Shown here piece by piece: positions 23,791-35,566 of a stretch of DNA of 64,000 nt (position 1 is its first letter; each line of letters starts with the position of its first letter). The stretch is taken from the NCBI RefSeq assembly GCF_963675165.1, contig NC_087393.1, positions 3,601,502 to 3,665,501 of the forward strand, written 5' to 3'. The position numbers and the translations under genes are program-made. This stretch comes from Halichondria panicea. Lineage: Eukaryota > Porifera > Demospongiae > Suberitida > Halichondriidae. Under the pieces are notes generated by a model, which was given only the letters and a program-made list of their open reading frames with translations, ran no database searches and was not told the origin of the DNA.

Positions 23791-23864
23791 AATTGATACC
23801 TTAGGGGTATCAGTATAGTATAATTATAGTAAAGCCACAGTAAGTTGGTTGTATCTGCATGTGG

Positions 23865-24045
23865 TGTATGCATACGTTATTCACTCTGCATGCACATACC
23901 GGTTTCACATATTCTCATATAGGGTCAAATCCCAGGGGAACTTCATGCATGCATGTTATTCACTCTGCATGCACATACTGAAAGCTGTGGTTCGCATATT
24001 CTTATCTTATAGGGTCAAATCCCAGGGGAACTTCATGAATGCATA
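23865..24045. repeat. Two tandem ~90-bp units
   Basis: CGTTATTCACTCTGCATGCA ... AGGGTCAAATCCCAGGGGAA CTTCATG occurs twice in succession with small differences. Confidence 0.75.
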
Positions 24046-24689
24046 ATTATAATAGCAGTGTTAATTGCAAGCTGCGCTGTGTTAATGCCTCTCGCCATGT
24101 TATGCTTTTGTTCAAAAAGTATTGGAGTGATAGAGTAGAGGGAATAAGTTTTTTCTATGAAGTTCGAATTTATACCCTTCATATACATATCTATAACTGA
24201 GAAGACTAGTGCTCAAGCTGGCGCTGTGCTAATTCCTCTCACCATGTTTTTGCTTTCGCTAAAAAGTATTAGAGTGTTATATTAGTTTCTATAATATTAA
24301 AGTTAGCTTATCTATATAAAGTCACTGAGAAGAAAAGACTTATTTACATGCATCTATTGTTGTTATTATTTATTGTATTATGTGGCTTACCAGGACCTCA
24401 AGAAAGAAGAAAATTGATTCTTCCAAGATCTGTAGTTCAGTGTATATAATATCTAAGAAGAAAAGATCTGTGTACATGCATATTGTTATCTATATTGTTA
24501 TATGCCATGGTAGTGTTTTGTGGCTTACCAGGCCCTCAAGACAAAGATGATTCTGCCAGGAGGATCTGGATCTGGATCTTGGATATTATTTTCTCACACA
24601 TGGGGAATAAGCGCGCATGCGCATTACATCCATAGGAATAATTAAAGGGTGTGTCCAAAGAGATCAATTTCACAAATGGCTACCGTACC

Positions 24690-27070
24690 GAGGGTCCGCA
24701 ACGGGCCAAAATTCTGTACGAGATTCTGGAATCTTAAGATTCCAAGGAGATTCCGATGAGATTCTGAGATTCCATTCAGGATTCCAAGATTCCTGAGATT
24801 CCATTAAGATTTCAAGATTCCATTCAAGATTCCAAGATTTCTAAAGATGATTCCTATAACTCTTTCCTTGGCAATCTGTTGTAGAAATTACAACAATGGG
24901 TAAGGAATCGTTATGATGAATTAGATGAAGTTGTATGTGAGCTCCTCCCTGACAAACAAACTGTAGTCTAGGTAACCGCCTTATCAGTCAAGTAGGCTAA
25001 AAATCTGTGTCCTTTGATGTAAGCTTTGATGTCTCTTTGTGCATATGTAGTTATAAAAAATAAAAAATAAAAAAAAGAAACCTTTGACTAGCTAGGAAGA
25101 GTAGCAGCAGTAGTAGTAGCAGTGCAAGCAGGACTAGACTAGATTAAAAAGTTGGTGGAAAGAATAACTGACCGTTTGGACGTCACCTGGCTGCCAGACT
25201 TTCATCTGGACTCTTCCCCCTGAGTAGCTGGCCTTTCTCTAAGCCACAAAACTGAGCAAGAAGCTGAAGAAGCAGCTAGACAGAGACATGTACCTAGCCT
25301 TGAGAATTGGGAGGCGTGGCTCAACTAGTTAGCCCAGCCCAGAGGAATTGTTACCGTGGGTACTGAACAACCGTAGAAGTAGGGCTACCCCTGGCTTTAC
25401 TGAATTAACTAGCTGTGTCTGCTGTCTAGTTGGACCAGATTTAGCTAGATAATGGGGTAGAGAATAGTTGAGCGGTGCTGTGTGTAGCTTGAACTGTACT
25501 GGCTGGCAAGAATCTAGTAAGCACCCTATGCACTGATAACTCGTCAGAATGGAGGGTATGTTCTAGGGATCTGGACAGCTGTACATCCAAAGGAGCCAGG
25601 GAGTGCCAATCATCTTCTCCCAGTCTCTGACACGCTAAACAAAAGGAGCTAGAACTGGGAGTCCCAGCTAGAATTGCTAGCCGGATCTAGACTAATAGAA
25701 TGACATGGAGGCGTGGTGAGGCCGGATCCACACTAATTGATCGACCTAAAGACGCTCCTGTTCCAGATTTCACGAATGGCAAGGAAAGGGTTATGACTTT
25801 TGGCTAGTCCTGGGCGTGGCCTTTCTGAAGATTGTGGGCCACGCCCTGATCTAGTCGATCTCGCCGCCCCCCTTCTTCCGGGCAACGATAGAGGGCGGCG
25901 GCGATCGACTAGCCCTGATCCATTATAATTAACCCGAGGCGCGTGGGCGGACACGGGTTATAGTAGTCATTATATCTGAATTGATGAACATAAAATAATT
26001 TTATAAAGACTAGACTATACGTCTTGTTGGCTATAAAGTCATTGATTCTAACTACTTTATCGCTTTATTGACACTTGGTTGCAATACCATTTTTTTTGGC
26101 GGCGTTGATGCATCTACCAATCTTCACATCCGTCACAGCCTACCTTGGCCATCATCTGCACATCGACAGTAGCAATAGACAGGGATTTTCAAAGTGCTCT
26201 CTTTGTCCATCCTGTGATACATAATATTTTTTCATGTATACACTGGTATACTGCAGGTCAGACTCACCGGCACCATAAGCTCCCTACCAATAGGGGAGCC
26301 TTGTCCCTCGCTTCGTCCATCCTGTGATGCATATACAAACTTTCATGACAACAATTATTTCGCTGATACTGCATACCACCATAAGCTCACTCTCATTAAG
26401 AGTGGACAGTTTGGACTTGAAGCCTTGTCCCTCGCTTCGTCCGCCCTGTGATGCACAGACCTATATATAATTATGCAACTTTCAACTATAAATTATTACG
26501 CTGGTACTGCATCAGACTCACTCACCATAAGGTCACTCTCGGCATTAAGAGTGGGCAGTTTGGAGCTGATTTTGGGAGAGCTTTGTCCATCACTTTGCTG
26601 TTCAGCATGCATGTACGTATACACATTTTTTCATGACTATAACAATTATTATTATTATGCTGGTTAAACTCACCTTAATCTCTTTAGGAAACGTCTATAA
26701 TCTGCACACAGAGCTGCATGCTATGAGGATAGAGAGAGAGAGATGTGTACTCTAGTTTTAATTAATTAAATAGCAGCTGAGCCTGCAACCGCAATTGCAA
26801 TCGATAATCGGCCTGGTCTCGAGGCTACTGCAACCTCAATAATAATCTACGGCAAAGTATACGGTTTATTTATATACATTTACGGGTATCTCATTAACAT
26901 TCCACAAGATTCCAGAGATTCCAAGAGATTTCAGAGATTCCAAGGGATTCCAAAGATTTCACAAGATTCCAGAGATTCCACAAGATTTCAAGATTCCAAG
27001 TGAGATTTCAAGATTTCAGTTGAGATTCCAAAAATTTTGTACGAGATTCCTGGCCGTTGCGGACCCCTCG
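24690..27070. mobile_element. Candidate 2.4-kb element bounded by GGGTCCGCAACGG ends and GATTCC arrays
   Basis: The left end has GGGTCCGCAACGGGCCA and the right end TGGCCGTTGCGGACCC, inverted copies. Each is flanked on the inner side by an array of GAGATTCCA-type units (24710-24845 and 26905-27050). Both arrays run in the same orientation, so they are not simply part of the inverted ends. Between them lie a 3' tail like that of a retroelement (AAAAATAAAAAATAAAAAA near 25060) and repeated 'CCTTGTCCCTCGCTTCGTCC' sequences (26300-26600). No transposase ORF. Confidence 0.5.
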
Positions 27071-27124
27071 ATGGCTACTGCTAGCTAGCTGTTTTAACAG
27101 ATATTTTCTGAGTATTGTAGCTAA

Positions 27125-27340
27125 CAAAAAGCTAGCGCTTTAGTGCAAGGCTAACTCATATGTTTAATAGAAAGTTTGTGCGGACAGATGATGCTATGAA
27201 AGATTCTGAAGAGACTGCAACAGCCTTCAATGTGAGTCAAACTAGCCATAACTCGAGAAAGAAGCTTTAGTTTGCTAATCCACGAATCAACATCCAAGAG
27301 AACGTAGCTAGAAGCCTATAGAAGCTGTTAGCTTTCGTCG
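27125..27340. repeat. Dispersed ~215-bp repeat, copy 1
   Basis: AGCGCTTTAGTGCAAGGCTA, GAAGAGACTGCAACAGC and GTGAGTCAAACTAGCCATAA match the block at 29653-29875 in the same order. Confidence 0.75.
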
Positions 27341-27611
27341 CATTGCAACCGTTGAGCAGTTACAGCTTGAACAGATACACAGAACACAGTCGTATCCCTC
27401 GTGCGGCTACGCCTCGAGGCATAAAAAGACTTGTGTACATGCATCTATTGCATAATTATGGTAGTGTTTTGTGGCTTACCAGGACTCACCTCGAGAAAGA
27501 TTCTGCCAAGGAACTGGGGTTCATAATTATGTCTTTTACTCTTTGACATTAAAAGAATTAATTGCAGCATGCAACTTAACATTGTCTAGGAAACCATCGA
27601 CCATCGATATA

Positions 27612-27927
27612 GTTATACCAAAAGTCCAAAGTCTAAAATTAATGGCTGCTGGATCAGCAGAGCCTTAATTGCAGCTCTTTTCTTACTCTTGCAGCAACCG
27701 ATAGCTAGCGTTCTGCAGAGCTTACTTAACTACTAAGTAGAGTAGCAACACTCCATGGAAAAGTTTTGTATGCACTCTTCTTTAAAAGGCTGCAATGGCA
27801 TTCCAAGTAGGCAAAACTCGAGAACCAAGTAATATTTTGCAAAATCCATAAATTAAAAATATGACTAGCCTATAGAAACTCTTACTTGCACTTTATTGAT
27901 CTTGAGTAGCTGTATAGCAGTTTGCAT

Positions 27928-27975
<48 letters not shown>
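27612..27975. repeat. Dispersed repeat ending in a (CA)n microsatellite
   Basis: The block from CCAAAAGTCCAAAGTCTAAA to the (GCAC)n/(CA)n run at 27930-27972 is found inverted at 45510-45845, including the microsatellite on the far side ((GT)n at 45510). The (CA)n therefore appears to be part of the mobile unit. Confidence 0.7.
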
Positions 27976-27976
<1 letters not shown>

Positions 27977-28830
27977 TATACCTCGGCTTGTGCATGCGCA
28001 CCAATTAAGGCATACAAATGAGTGGTGCAAGCTGCGCTGTGCTAATGCCTCTCATCATGTTTTGCTTCGCTCAGGTATTAGAGTGTTGCAGAGCCTCCAA
28101 GTAGAGACTTTTCTCTTCAGTATTAATCAGCTCATTTTTCCGTATTTAATGATGATTTTCAGTACAAAACATAGAAATGAGATGAAATGCTGTTTTAAAT
28201 TAGTGGCTTTGTAATTACCCGCCCCTTCAATAAAGGGGCGTGGCAAGCGAGACTTGGCTTTACAAGATAAAATTTATAGCTGTCTTTCAGTATCAGACTC
28301 AGGGCATAGAGCTACTACAGCTGTAGGGATGCTACTAGATCATTCACTGTCAACTATAAGGCCAGTTAACTTATTCTGTAAGCTGACAAAAGGTCACTTC
28401 TAGTCTTCTAGATCTACATGTATATCCGTATTTTTGCAGTTAATTCCGTATAACCGTATTAGAAGACAGAAATCCGTATAAATACGGAAAAAACCGTATA
28501 CTTGGAGGCTCGCTGGTGTTGTAATTAGATGAGGTATAATGTGTAAGCATGTAGATCTACAATGTAGAAATATTATTTAAAAAAGGGGTGGATCTGCAAT
28601 AGGTCAGAGTTCACAAGGGCTGCTGGCAATGATTATGTACTAGATGGGCGTGCCCGTCCCCAGCTATAAAAGGGGGGATGGGTTCATGCCTATCAAGTAT
28701 TCGTTCTAATTAATGCAGAAAGTCATGCAGCACGAATTAGATTGCGAAGTGCTTACGTAATGTATTTCAGCATCAATCAGATTGTAATGCATTTGTTGGC
28801 TTCTCAGCCTCTCTCCTTCTCTGCAGCATA

Positions 28831-29347
28831 GATAAAGTAGAGAGAGGGATTGGCAACGGAAGTGGTACACGTCATGCTTAGTCTACGTGGCCTTAAGCCA
28901 TCCCAAGCATTCTATCCGTGTTTCGCTCTGAAACTCCTGCGAAAACCCGGGAAACTTAGTGTATCCAATGCATGCTTCTCAAAGACCCCTCCAACACTTA
29001 ACCTAGTGCCCCCTGATGGTGAGTATCATTTGGAAGAGAAGAAAATGATTGTCGTGAAGTAGCTAGAGGTACACAGAATACTTGTGTGCCTATAGTAGCT
29101 ATGACATAGCTAAGGCTGTGTAAGTAAGTAGTGTTCTCTGTCCCAAATGGCCATAAGTATGAGGTTAAGTTGATGATTAGCAGCAGAACTGTTTGTGGAC
29201 TTTTTACAGACAGAAAAAATGATTTTCATGAATTATTCATGATTAAATTTCCACGTTAGAAGTAAGCCTCGATCAAAACCGTGGGGAAACACGGATTGAA
29301 ACTCGAGGTCACTTCCGTTGCCTATTCCTCTCTCTACTTTATCTATG
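28831..29347. mobile_element. GAGAGGGATTGG-family TIR element
   Basis: AGATAAAGTAGAGAGAGGGA TTGGCAACGGAAGTG at the left is inverted at the right end (CACTTCCGTTGCC ... CTCTCTCTACTTTATCTATG). Related in sequence and length to the element at 5531-6020. Confidence 0.75.
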
Positions 29348-29616
29348 TCTGCAACAAGCTGAGCTCCGCAGCTACAGTTGCAGACAAAATTAATGTTAGT
29401 ACGTAATGCAGAGAATAAATGCTTGATATATAGGCTTGAAATCCGTCCCCCCATTTTATAGCTAGGGACGGGCACGTCTATGTCTGCAACAAGCTGAGCT
29501 CCGCGGCTACAGTTGCAGACAAAATTAACGTTAGTACGCAATGCAGAGAATAAATGCTTGATATATTATAGGCTTGAAACCCATCCCCCATTTTATAGCT
29601 AGGGACGGGCACGCCC
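29341..29616. repeat. Tandem duplication, two ~137-bp units
   Basis: The unit from TCTATGTCTGCAACAAGCTG to AGCTAGGGACGGGCACG is present twice in a row with few changes. A 102-codon frame here on the minus strand is only this repeat read twice. Confidence 0.85.
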
Positions 29617-29652
29617 GTCTAGCAGTGTACATGCATGCATACAGCTTTGCAG

Positions 29653-29875
29653 TTAACAAACAGCTAGCGCTTTAGTGCAAGGCTAACTCATAAGTTGAAG
29701 TTGAATAGAAAGTTTAGATGATGCTATGAAGATGATTCTGAAGAGACTGCAACAGCATTCACTGTGAGTCAAACTAGCCATAATTCGAGAAAAAAGCTTT
29801 ATTTTTGCAAATCCACAAATCGAAAATCAAGAGAACGTGGTTAGAAGCCTGTATAGAAGCTGTTAGTTTTCGTCC
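29653..29875. repeat. Dispersed ~215-bp repeat, copy 2
   Basis: Second copy of the block at 27125-27340, same orientation. Confidence 0.75.
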
Positions 29876-30374
29876 TACCAGATAAAGTCGATAAAATCGA
29901 GTTGATAAAACACATTGAGTCGATTTCAGTTTGGGACACTAACATAATTATGGTATTTTGTAATCGCCATTTTGAAACAAAAGGCTCACCATAACTACTC
30001 ACTTATTTTGGTATTCTACTCTCTAGACTGGATGCACTCTCTTTTGGCGGCTACGCCTTGAGGCATGCCTTAAAGTAACATATTTTTCACAGGTAGATTT
30101 GTCTGCGATTTCACTGTTTTTAGCTCATGCATTTTGCTGGTATTAAATTCTGCTAAATTCTGCTCAAGTTACGAAATTAATGTTCTTCGTATAATTCTAA
30201 TTACTCGCAAGTGGTTTTATTGCATTTTCCAATTGTCTGCAAGTATAATAAACATTTTTGCGATTTTACTCTCATTCGCAAAGAGCAGAAATTAATACCC
30301 GCGAAAATATTACCTTAAGATAATAAAAATACCCAGTATAAATTGCTGAGTCTGAACATATGCTCTTTCAGCAT

Positions 30375-30694
30375 AGTCTCGCGAGCCACGCCCCTTCACA
30401 TGAAGAAGGATCTGGAAACAGTGTGCATGTGGAGTTGTCCCAGTGGAATTTAATTACGTATTCACTCTGCCATGCCCACTCAAAACTGTCAAAAGTGGGC
30501 GTGGAAGATTAGTTTTTCGGCTAATTCATTATGTCATGTGGGTGTGGTTTTATGATACAAGTGGGTTGATGACCTTTTACAAATCCTATGATCTGATAGG
30601 CAACGTCAATTTAGGATCCTGGCGTAGGGGACAACTCCACATGCACAATGTTTCCAGACCCTTCTTCGTGTGAAGGGGCGTGGCTTGCGAGACT
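30375..30694. mobile_element. MITE with ~65-bp near-perfect terminal inverted repeats
   Basis: Left arm GTCTCGCGAGCCACGCCCCT through TCTGGAAACA to GTGGAGTTGTCC; the right arm reads GGACAACTCCAC ... TGTTTCCAGA ... AGGGGCGTGGCTTGCGAGAC. Total about 320 bp, apparently recent given the arm identity. No coding capacity. Confidence 0.85.
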
Positions 30695-31961
30695 ACCTTC
30701 AGTGGTCGATAATCCCTGGTTTATAGAACTACACAAGCAACAAAATTTTAGGATAATACGAGTATGACACTGCATGAGCCATTCGATATACGCTTCGTAT
30801 ATTAATTTGTATCTCTTTTACCCCAATTAATCCAACATAATTATTACTCAATGTACGTTGTTGCCATCCGGAAGTGGTGCCCCACCCCATACCACCAGCC
30901 TTCTTGTTAAAACTCTATAATTATTATACGACACTAAAAGTTGTGTGCTTTTTATTTCAGGTCATCCTTTGCCAGAATGCAGAATGGTAAATTAGGAGGA
31001 ACCGTATAATTATTATAATAACTGACAGGACATATTATTTTATGTACCTCTTAGGCTTACCTAACTGGAGAGTGCATGCACTATCACATTGACAGAAGTG
31101 AATAGTATTCCGGTGAACCTCTTTGTGCACCTGTTCTTCTCTTCGGTTCTTGGAGCTCTTCGGCTCTCTGGAGTTGCTCCTTGTCATGCATAATGCAATA
31201 AAAAAGCTTATAGATTTAGCTATCTCTATCTATTTACAAATCTGTAAGTGCAAATCTGTAAGTGCAAAAAATTAGTATAATTTTGCTGTGAATCTGACGA
31301 TTTTTTTAATGAAAATTTCGGTCCATGGACTGAAAAATATGCCCCCCGCCCTGAAAATTTCGGTCCGCTAATCTTGTGGTTGCACTAGTAGCAATAGAGC
31401 TATGCATACAGTAGTTATATATAGGGTCTGATAAATTATGTTCAATTATTTTATAGAACAGGGTAAATATCTTTTAAAAGTCCTTTAATATAGTGTATAC
31501 AATTATGTATCCCTAGTTTAATAATGATACCTCCATGCAGATTTAATCAATCTACATGCATGCATGTATGTATATAGGTCTATTAAAGCTGCAACTCACC
31601 CACACTACAGTCTGGTTGTCCTTCAGCACTATTTTATATCAAATATCAAGGTACATGTACTCTTCTCTGGCAGCACTTTCTCTTCAAGCCCCACCCTATA
31701 AGCTGTATAATCTGCATAATTATAAATTTTGAAGTGCACTTGGACCCTTTCCTCATTTAAGCACAGACCAGACAAATATTTGGTGCTAATAAATTATACT
31801 CTATACAGCAACGTAAAGTTAATTATCTGACCACAAGAAGTGGTGTCAGTGGGGTTGGGCAACGGGTATACTGATGGCAACTACTATAGACAACACAACA
31901 CCTCTGCACAACCTAGAGTTTGTATGAAATTTACATTATCTACAAAAGACTTCACGGAGAT

Positions 31962-34900
31962 TTAATTGGGTACACTTTGACCAGAAGGTTTTTCATTCCG
32001 TCCTTGTACAGGTTCTTCCGTCCAACTAGGTGCTTGAATTGATTCTTGCTTTCCCGTACCAGCCATTCTATCGAATATCAGAGCAGCAAGTGCTGGATTA
32101 AGGTCATTTGTGATGGAGAGTTTAGCAGTTTCTCCTGATGGCTTGTTCATCACAAATGTAGCAGATGCCCTCTCACTGAATTTTGCTTCAATCTCAACTC
32201 TTCGTCTCTCCATCTCTTGGTCATGCTCTTGTGATTTTTTATCCATCTCCATTTTTAGTGTGTGGATCTCTTCGGCATGCTTCAGAGCTTGTTTTTTTTC
32301 GTGCTTTTCATGCTCGGCTCTCATTTCAGCAAGTCTCTTTATTTCTTCAAGCTCAACATCTTTGAGTTTTTTCTCACATTCCAATCGCACCCTCTCCTCA
32401 TCAACTTTGAGTTTATTCATCTCAGCATCCAAGAGCCGTTTTATTTCTAGGTGTTTCTCCTTGTCTTCTTGCAAAGCTTTTTCATGGTCTGCTTTCAATT
32501 TCTCCTTTTTGACTTCGAGAAGCGCCATCTGTTCGGCTTTTTTAGCAGCAATTTCATTCTCGCGTCTTTCCTTCTCTAATCTTACTTCTCGTTCTTTTAA
32601 TTCTAATTCAGCTTCTCTTTTTCGCTTTTCTAAATCAGCCAGAAGTTGTGCACGCTCCACTTCATTTTTCTCTTTGTTTCTCTGTATCTCTGCTCTATCT
32701 CTTTCAATCTTGAGCTCAACACAACTGCAAATAGAATGAATTTTTGATGCAGGGGCGTAATTATTTGACTTTCGTCAATTCAGATCATGCTGTTATTGTA
32801 CCTTATAAGTATTAGTACTAGGTACTAATTTTAGCCAGCGCTATTACGCTATTAAATAACTAATGAAAAGGTACTGTTGAGAGTATGCTATAATCTCTGA
32901 CTCTCAAACTTTACATTCAACCTTCTCATACTTATACATCTTTTGACAAATATTGTGCTTATGAATTTGCTGCAAATCCGCCAAAATTATACTATACCGT
33001 ATAGAGGGTAATTTTCGTGGGGTAAAAAATTCGTTTATTTGGAAAACGGTGGTTTTCGTGAGTAAAAATTTCGTTTAGTCTCGTTGCCTGCACTGCATTC
33101 ATACATTCCAGTAAGCCACGCCTATGTTAAAATTTCGTGGAGGTCAGCTTGCCCACAAAAATAATGAATTTTTACCCCAAGAAAATTACCCGCTATACGG
33201 TAGTACCCTAAAAATAGAGAAAAATCTGTAAAATTACTATCGTCTATAATCATGGGCTAAGGAGGTCCGACACAACCTTGATTAGGCTGAAATTGAGATA
33301 ATTAGCCACAAGCAATAACTTTACTGTATACGTAACCAAGAATCAAGCTTAATCAAGGTACTCGTGTCGTACCTCTTCTGACCCCAAATGTTGTAAGACA
33401 GGAAGTGCTACAAGTAGCCTCATGAATATATTAATGAGAACAGGTTTTCTTTGTGTCTGGCTAAGTTATAAAAAGACACTTTAAACTTTAAATTAAGAAT
33501 TTGGTAGCATAAAGTTATGTAAAATGATTGTGGAAACTTTGAGTTTTTGAGCAAGCTGTTCACTATCAACGTAGCAAGCTACAATTAAATTGGTTGAATA
33601 ATTATTAACAAGGATCTATAAATATTCAAGGTAAATCCCATAAAATGGTGTTTGCAGCAGTTACACAAACTTTAACATTAATTACACAATTTTGTAGAAC
33701 ACATCATGAATGACTTTAAGCCTTTCAGCTTGCTGCAAAGCATGCACATGCATCAGATGCACTAGTTGACACTTGAGGGGTACACACATAGTAGGTTTGA
33801 GTTGAGGCTATATACGTTACCTCAATTCCAATTCCCTAAGACAATTCAACTGAGGCTCCGTCAATTCAACTGAGGCTACAGCATTTCAACTGAGGCTACA
33901 GCAATTCAACTGAGGCTACAGCAATTCAACTGAGGCTACGGCAATTCTAATTCGCTACGGAGATTCAACTGTGGCTCTACGGCAATTTGCTACGTTAATT
34001 CAACTGAGGCTACGTCACTATGTCAGTTCGCTTTGCAGTTGGAGAGTACGTACATGGCAGTTCAATTCATATGACTCTTAAAATTCCAGCTCAAATTACT
34101 GGAAATAATTTTGTCAATCTGTATATCACGTACACAATGTAGGCCTACTGAGCTGATTGTCAATGTATAGAACTGTATAAAACTGTTTAACATCATCGAT
34201 CAGTTCTCTCCTTTAATTAACCAGCCTATACGTGTCACAGTACTTGTTAAACAGTTTAGCTAGCTCTATAGACTATACAATTGACCTCAATTCTTGCCAA
34301 TCAGTTCCACAGTCGTTGGCATAATTATTCTATAATTTATGCATGTAACTGTGTGATTGACAAATAATGTAAGATGAGCATGCACCATATGAATTGACAT
34401 AGCACTGACTTATTAGAAGTCTAGTTGAACTGCAAAACAAATTGCCTCAAACCCCTCGAACTATTGAATTGCGTAGCAATTTCTGTAGCCTCAGTTGAAT
34501 CACCCCAGCCTCGAGCCTACTATGTGTGTACCTCAGGGCCACCGTAGCAATCACTGGAAAAATACCAACCACAAAGACTATTCAGTGACTTTTTGCTCAA
34601 TCTCAGAGGTCGAGGAGGATTGTCAGGGTCAAAAGGTCTTAATCATAAAGCTGCTTCGGGAGGACTTTAATTGAATTCCACTCAACTAGCTCCACGTTAA
34701 TTGGAGATACTAAAGGAAGAGTAGATGAGTGGTATTCAACTAAAGTCAAGCTTTTTAACCATGACAATCCTCTTCTGTCTCAAACTTGCTGAGTCAACAC
34801 ATTCCATATTGAACTAATTCATCTCCTAGTAACAAGTTCTAGTTCAGTAATTGGTATGTGTTATGAGGTTTGGAAATCCAGAAAAAATTACCGGTAGAGT

Positions 34901-35239
34901 TTTTGTAGTGTCATCATTGTTATGAAACAATTAAAATACTTGTAAAGTGAATGTAAAAGTCTCAGTGTTTGAAGGCATGCAGGCTAAGTGGCATGGGCTT
35001 AGAGAGAGTCCTAACACACAGTCGGCACAAGTAAAAATATAAGAGAGTCCCCGGCCAACTAAGTCGAGGCTTAGCCAGGTAGATCTAATTACAAAACTGC
35101 ATTTATATCTATCTACAACACTAATAAAAATGTATCTTTACCTTTTACACATGTCCTTGAAGGTGTTTCCAACTGGCGACATTTGCCCACATTTAATGCA
35201 GGTTTTCAGCGATGGTCCTTTCGATTTGCCTCCTCCCAT
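31962..35239 (-). CDS. Gene A2: zinc-knuckle + coiled-coil protein with C-terminal module, 2 exons
   Basis: Exons (minus) 35239-35142 and 32724-31962, separated by a 2.4-kb intron, give 286 residues. Paralogue of A1. The N-terminus has CIKC (C14, C17) and CKSC (C31, C34); the phase-2 intron splits the Ser codon (AG|T) before the last Cys exactly as in A1. A long coiled coil follows (KREAELELKEREVRLEKERR; LDAEMNKLKVDEERVRLEC), then the C-terminal module SATFVMNKPSGETAKLSITN with NPALAALIFDRM, and a short polar tail. Its intron has been expanded by a MITE (32994-33204) and a minisatellite-bearing element (33780-34533), whereas the A1 intron is 66 nt. Divergent from B2. Function unknown; a structural or scaffold role is only inferred. 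Confidence 0.85.
32994..33204. mobile_element. ACCGTATAG MITE in the A2 intron
   Basis: ACCGTATAGAGGGTAATTTT CGTGGGGTAAAAA at the left is inverted at the right end (TTTTTACCCCAAGAAAATTA CCCGCTATACGGT). About 210 bp. Belongs to the GTATAGCGGGTA-ended group also seen at 10165, 11694 and 58253. Confidence 0.8.
33780..34533. mobile_element. TIR element containing a 20-bp minisatellite
   Basis: Ends TACACACATAGTAGG...TTGAGG and CCTCGAGCCTACTATGTGTG TA are inverted copies. Inside, 33840-34020 holds about eight imperfect units of CAATTCAACTGAGGCTACAG. Lies within the A2 intron. Confidence 0.65.
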
Positions 35240-35566
35240 TCTGAGAATAATATATCTTAGGGTTGGTTCTCAGGCAGAAATGCAAGATCTATATAGCTAT
35301 AGTTGAGTACTGACTGCAGGTTTTGTGCTGACAGATTTTTATACAGACATGCAAACAACATGAGATGACAATGCTATAGATAACAATGACAATGAGATGA
35401 CAATGCTATAGAGTGAAAATGCATGTATCATTGTGCTGAGAGGTTTTAACAGGGAAATTCCCAGGGAATCATTAGATGTAAACATTACTTGCTCAGTCAT
35501 CATATGGATGATGCAGCACATAAATTGCATAGAATAAGGGTCCATTATTGCAATTGATCTATAATA
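35240..35566. promoter_or_regulatory. Bidirectional promoter region of A2 and B2
   Basis: The two start codons are 327 bp apart and point outward, as in A1/B1. The region contains a tandem GATGACAATGCTATAGA duplication (35361-35413). A TTTTTATACAGAC motif lies at 35336. No longer shared block with the A1/B1 promoter could be seen by eye. Confidence 0.45.

Larger units (their letters stand above)
28638..29622. mobile_element. TIR element with a second TIR element nested in it
   Basis: Ends: ACTAGATGGGCGTGCCCGTC at the left, inverted (GACGGGCACGCCCGTCTAG) at the right, each next to AGCTATAAAA/TTTTATAGCT. The inside contains a separate 517-bp TIR element (28831-29347) of the GAGAGGGATTGG family and a tandem duplication (29341-29616). 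Confidence 0.6.
19368..31961. other. 12.6-kb gene-free, repeat-rich island
   Basis: No ORF above ~100 codons and no exon with recognisable protein similarity was found on either strand. The block holds a ~0.9-kb segmental duplication (20590-21510 and 22090-23790), an element with GATTCC arrays (24690-27070), several TIR elements, tandem repeats and (CA)n. It separates the two copies of the A/B gene pair. Unrecognised non-coding RNA cannot be excluded. Confidence 0.6.

Noticed and set aside
25733-25954. GC-rich block with a 73-codon frame
   Set aside because: Short, Arg/Pro/Gly low-complexity translation caused by local GC-richness and inverted repeats; no support as a gene or rRNA.
29233-29541. 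102-codon minus-strand frame with repeated peptide NFVCNCS
   Set aside because: The repeat arises from the 137-bp tandem duplication in a mobile element, not from a protein.
32110-32739. 209-codon plus-strand frame opposite A2
   Set aside because: It is the antisense of the A2 coiled-coil exon (Ser/Phe/Leu-rich mirror of Glu/Lys/Arg codons).
33840-34020. Regular ~20-bp repeats that could suggest a CRISPR-like array
   Set aside because: Repeats are contiguous and imperfect with no unique spacers, in a eukaryotic intron; a minisatellite.
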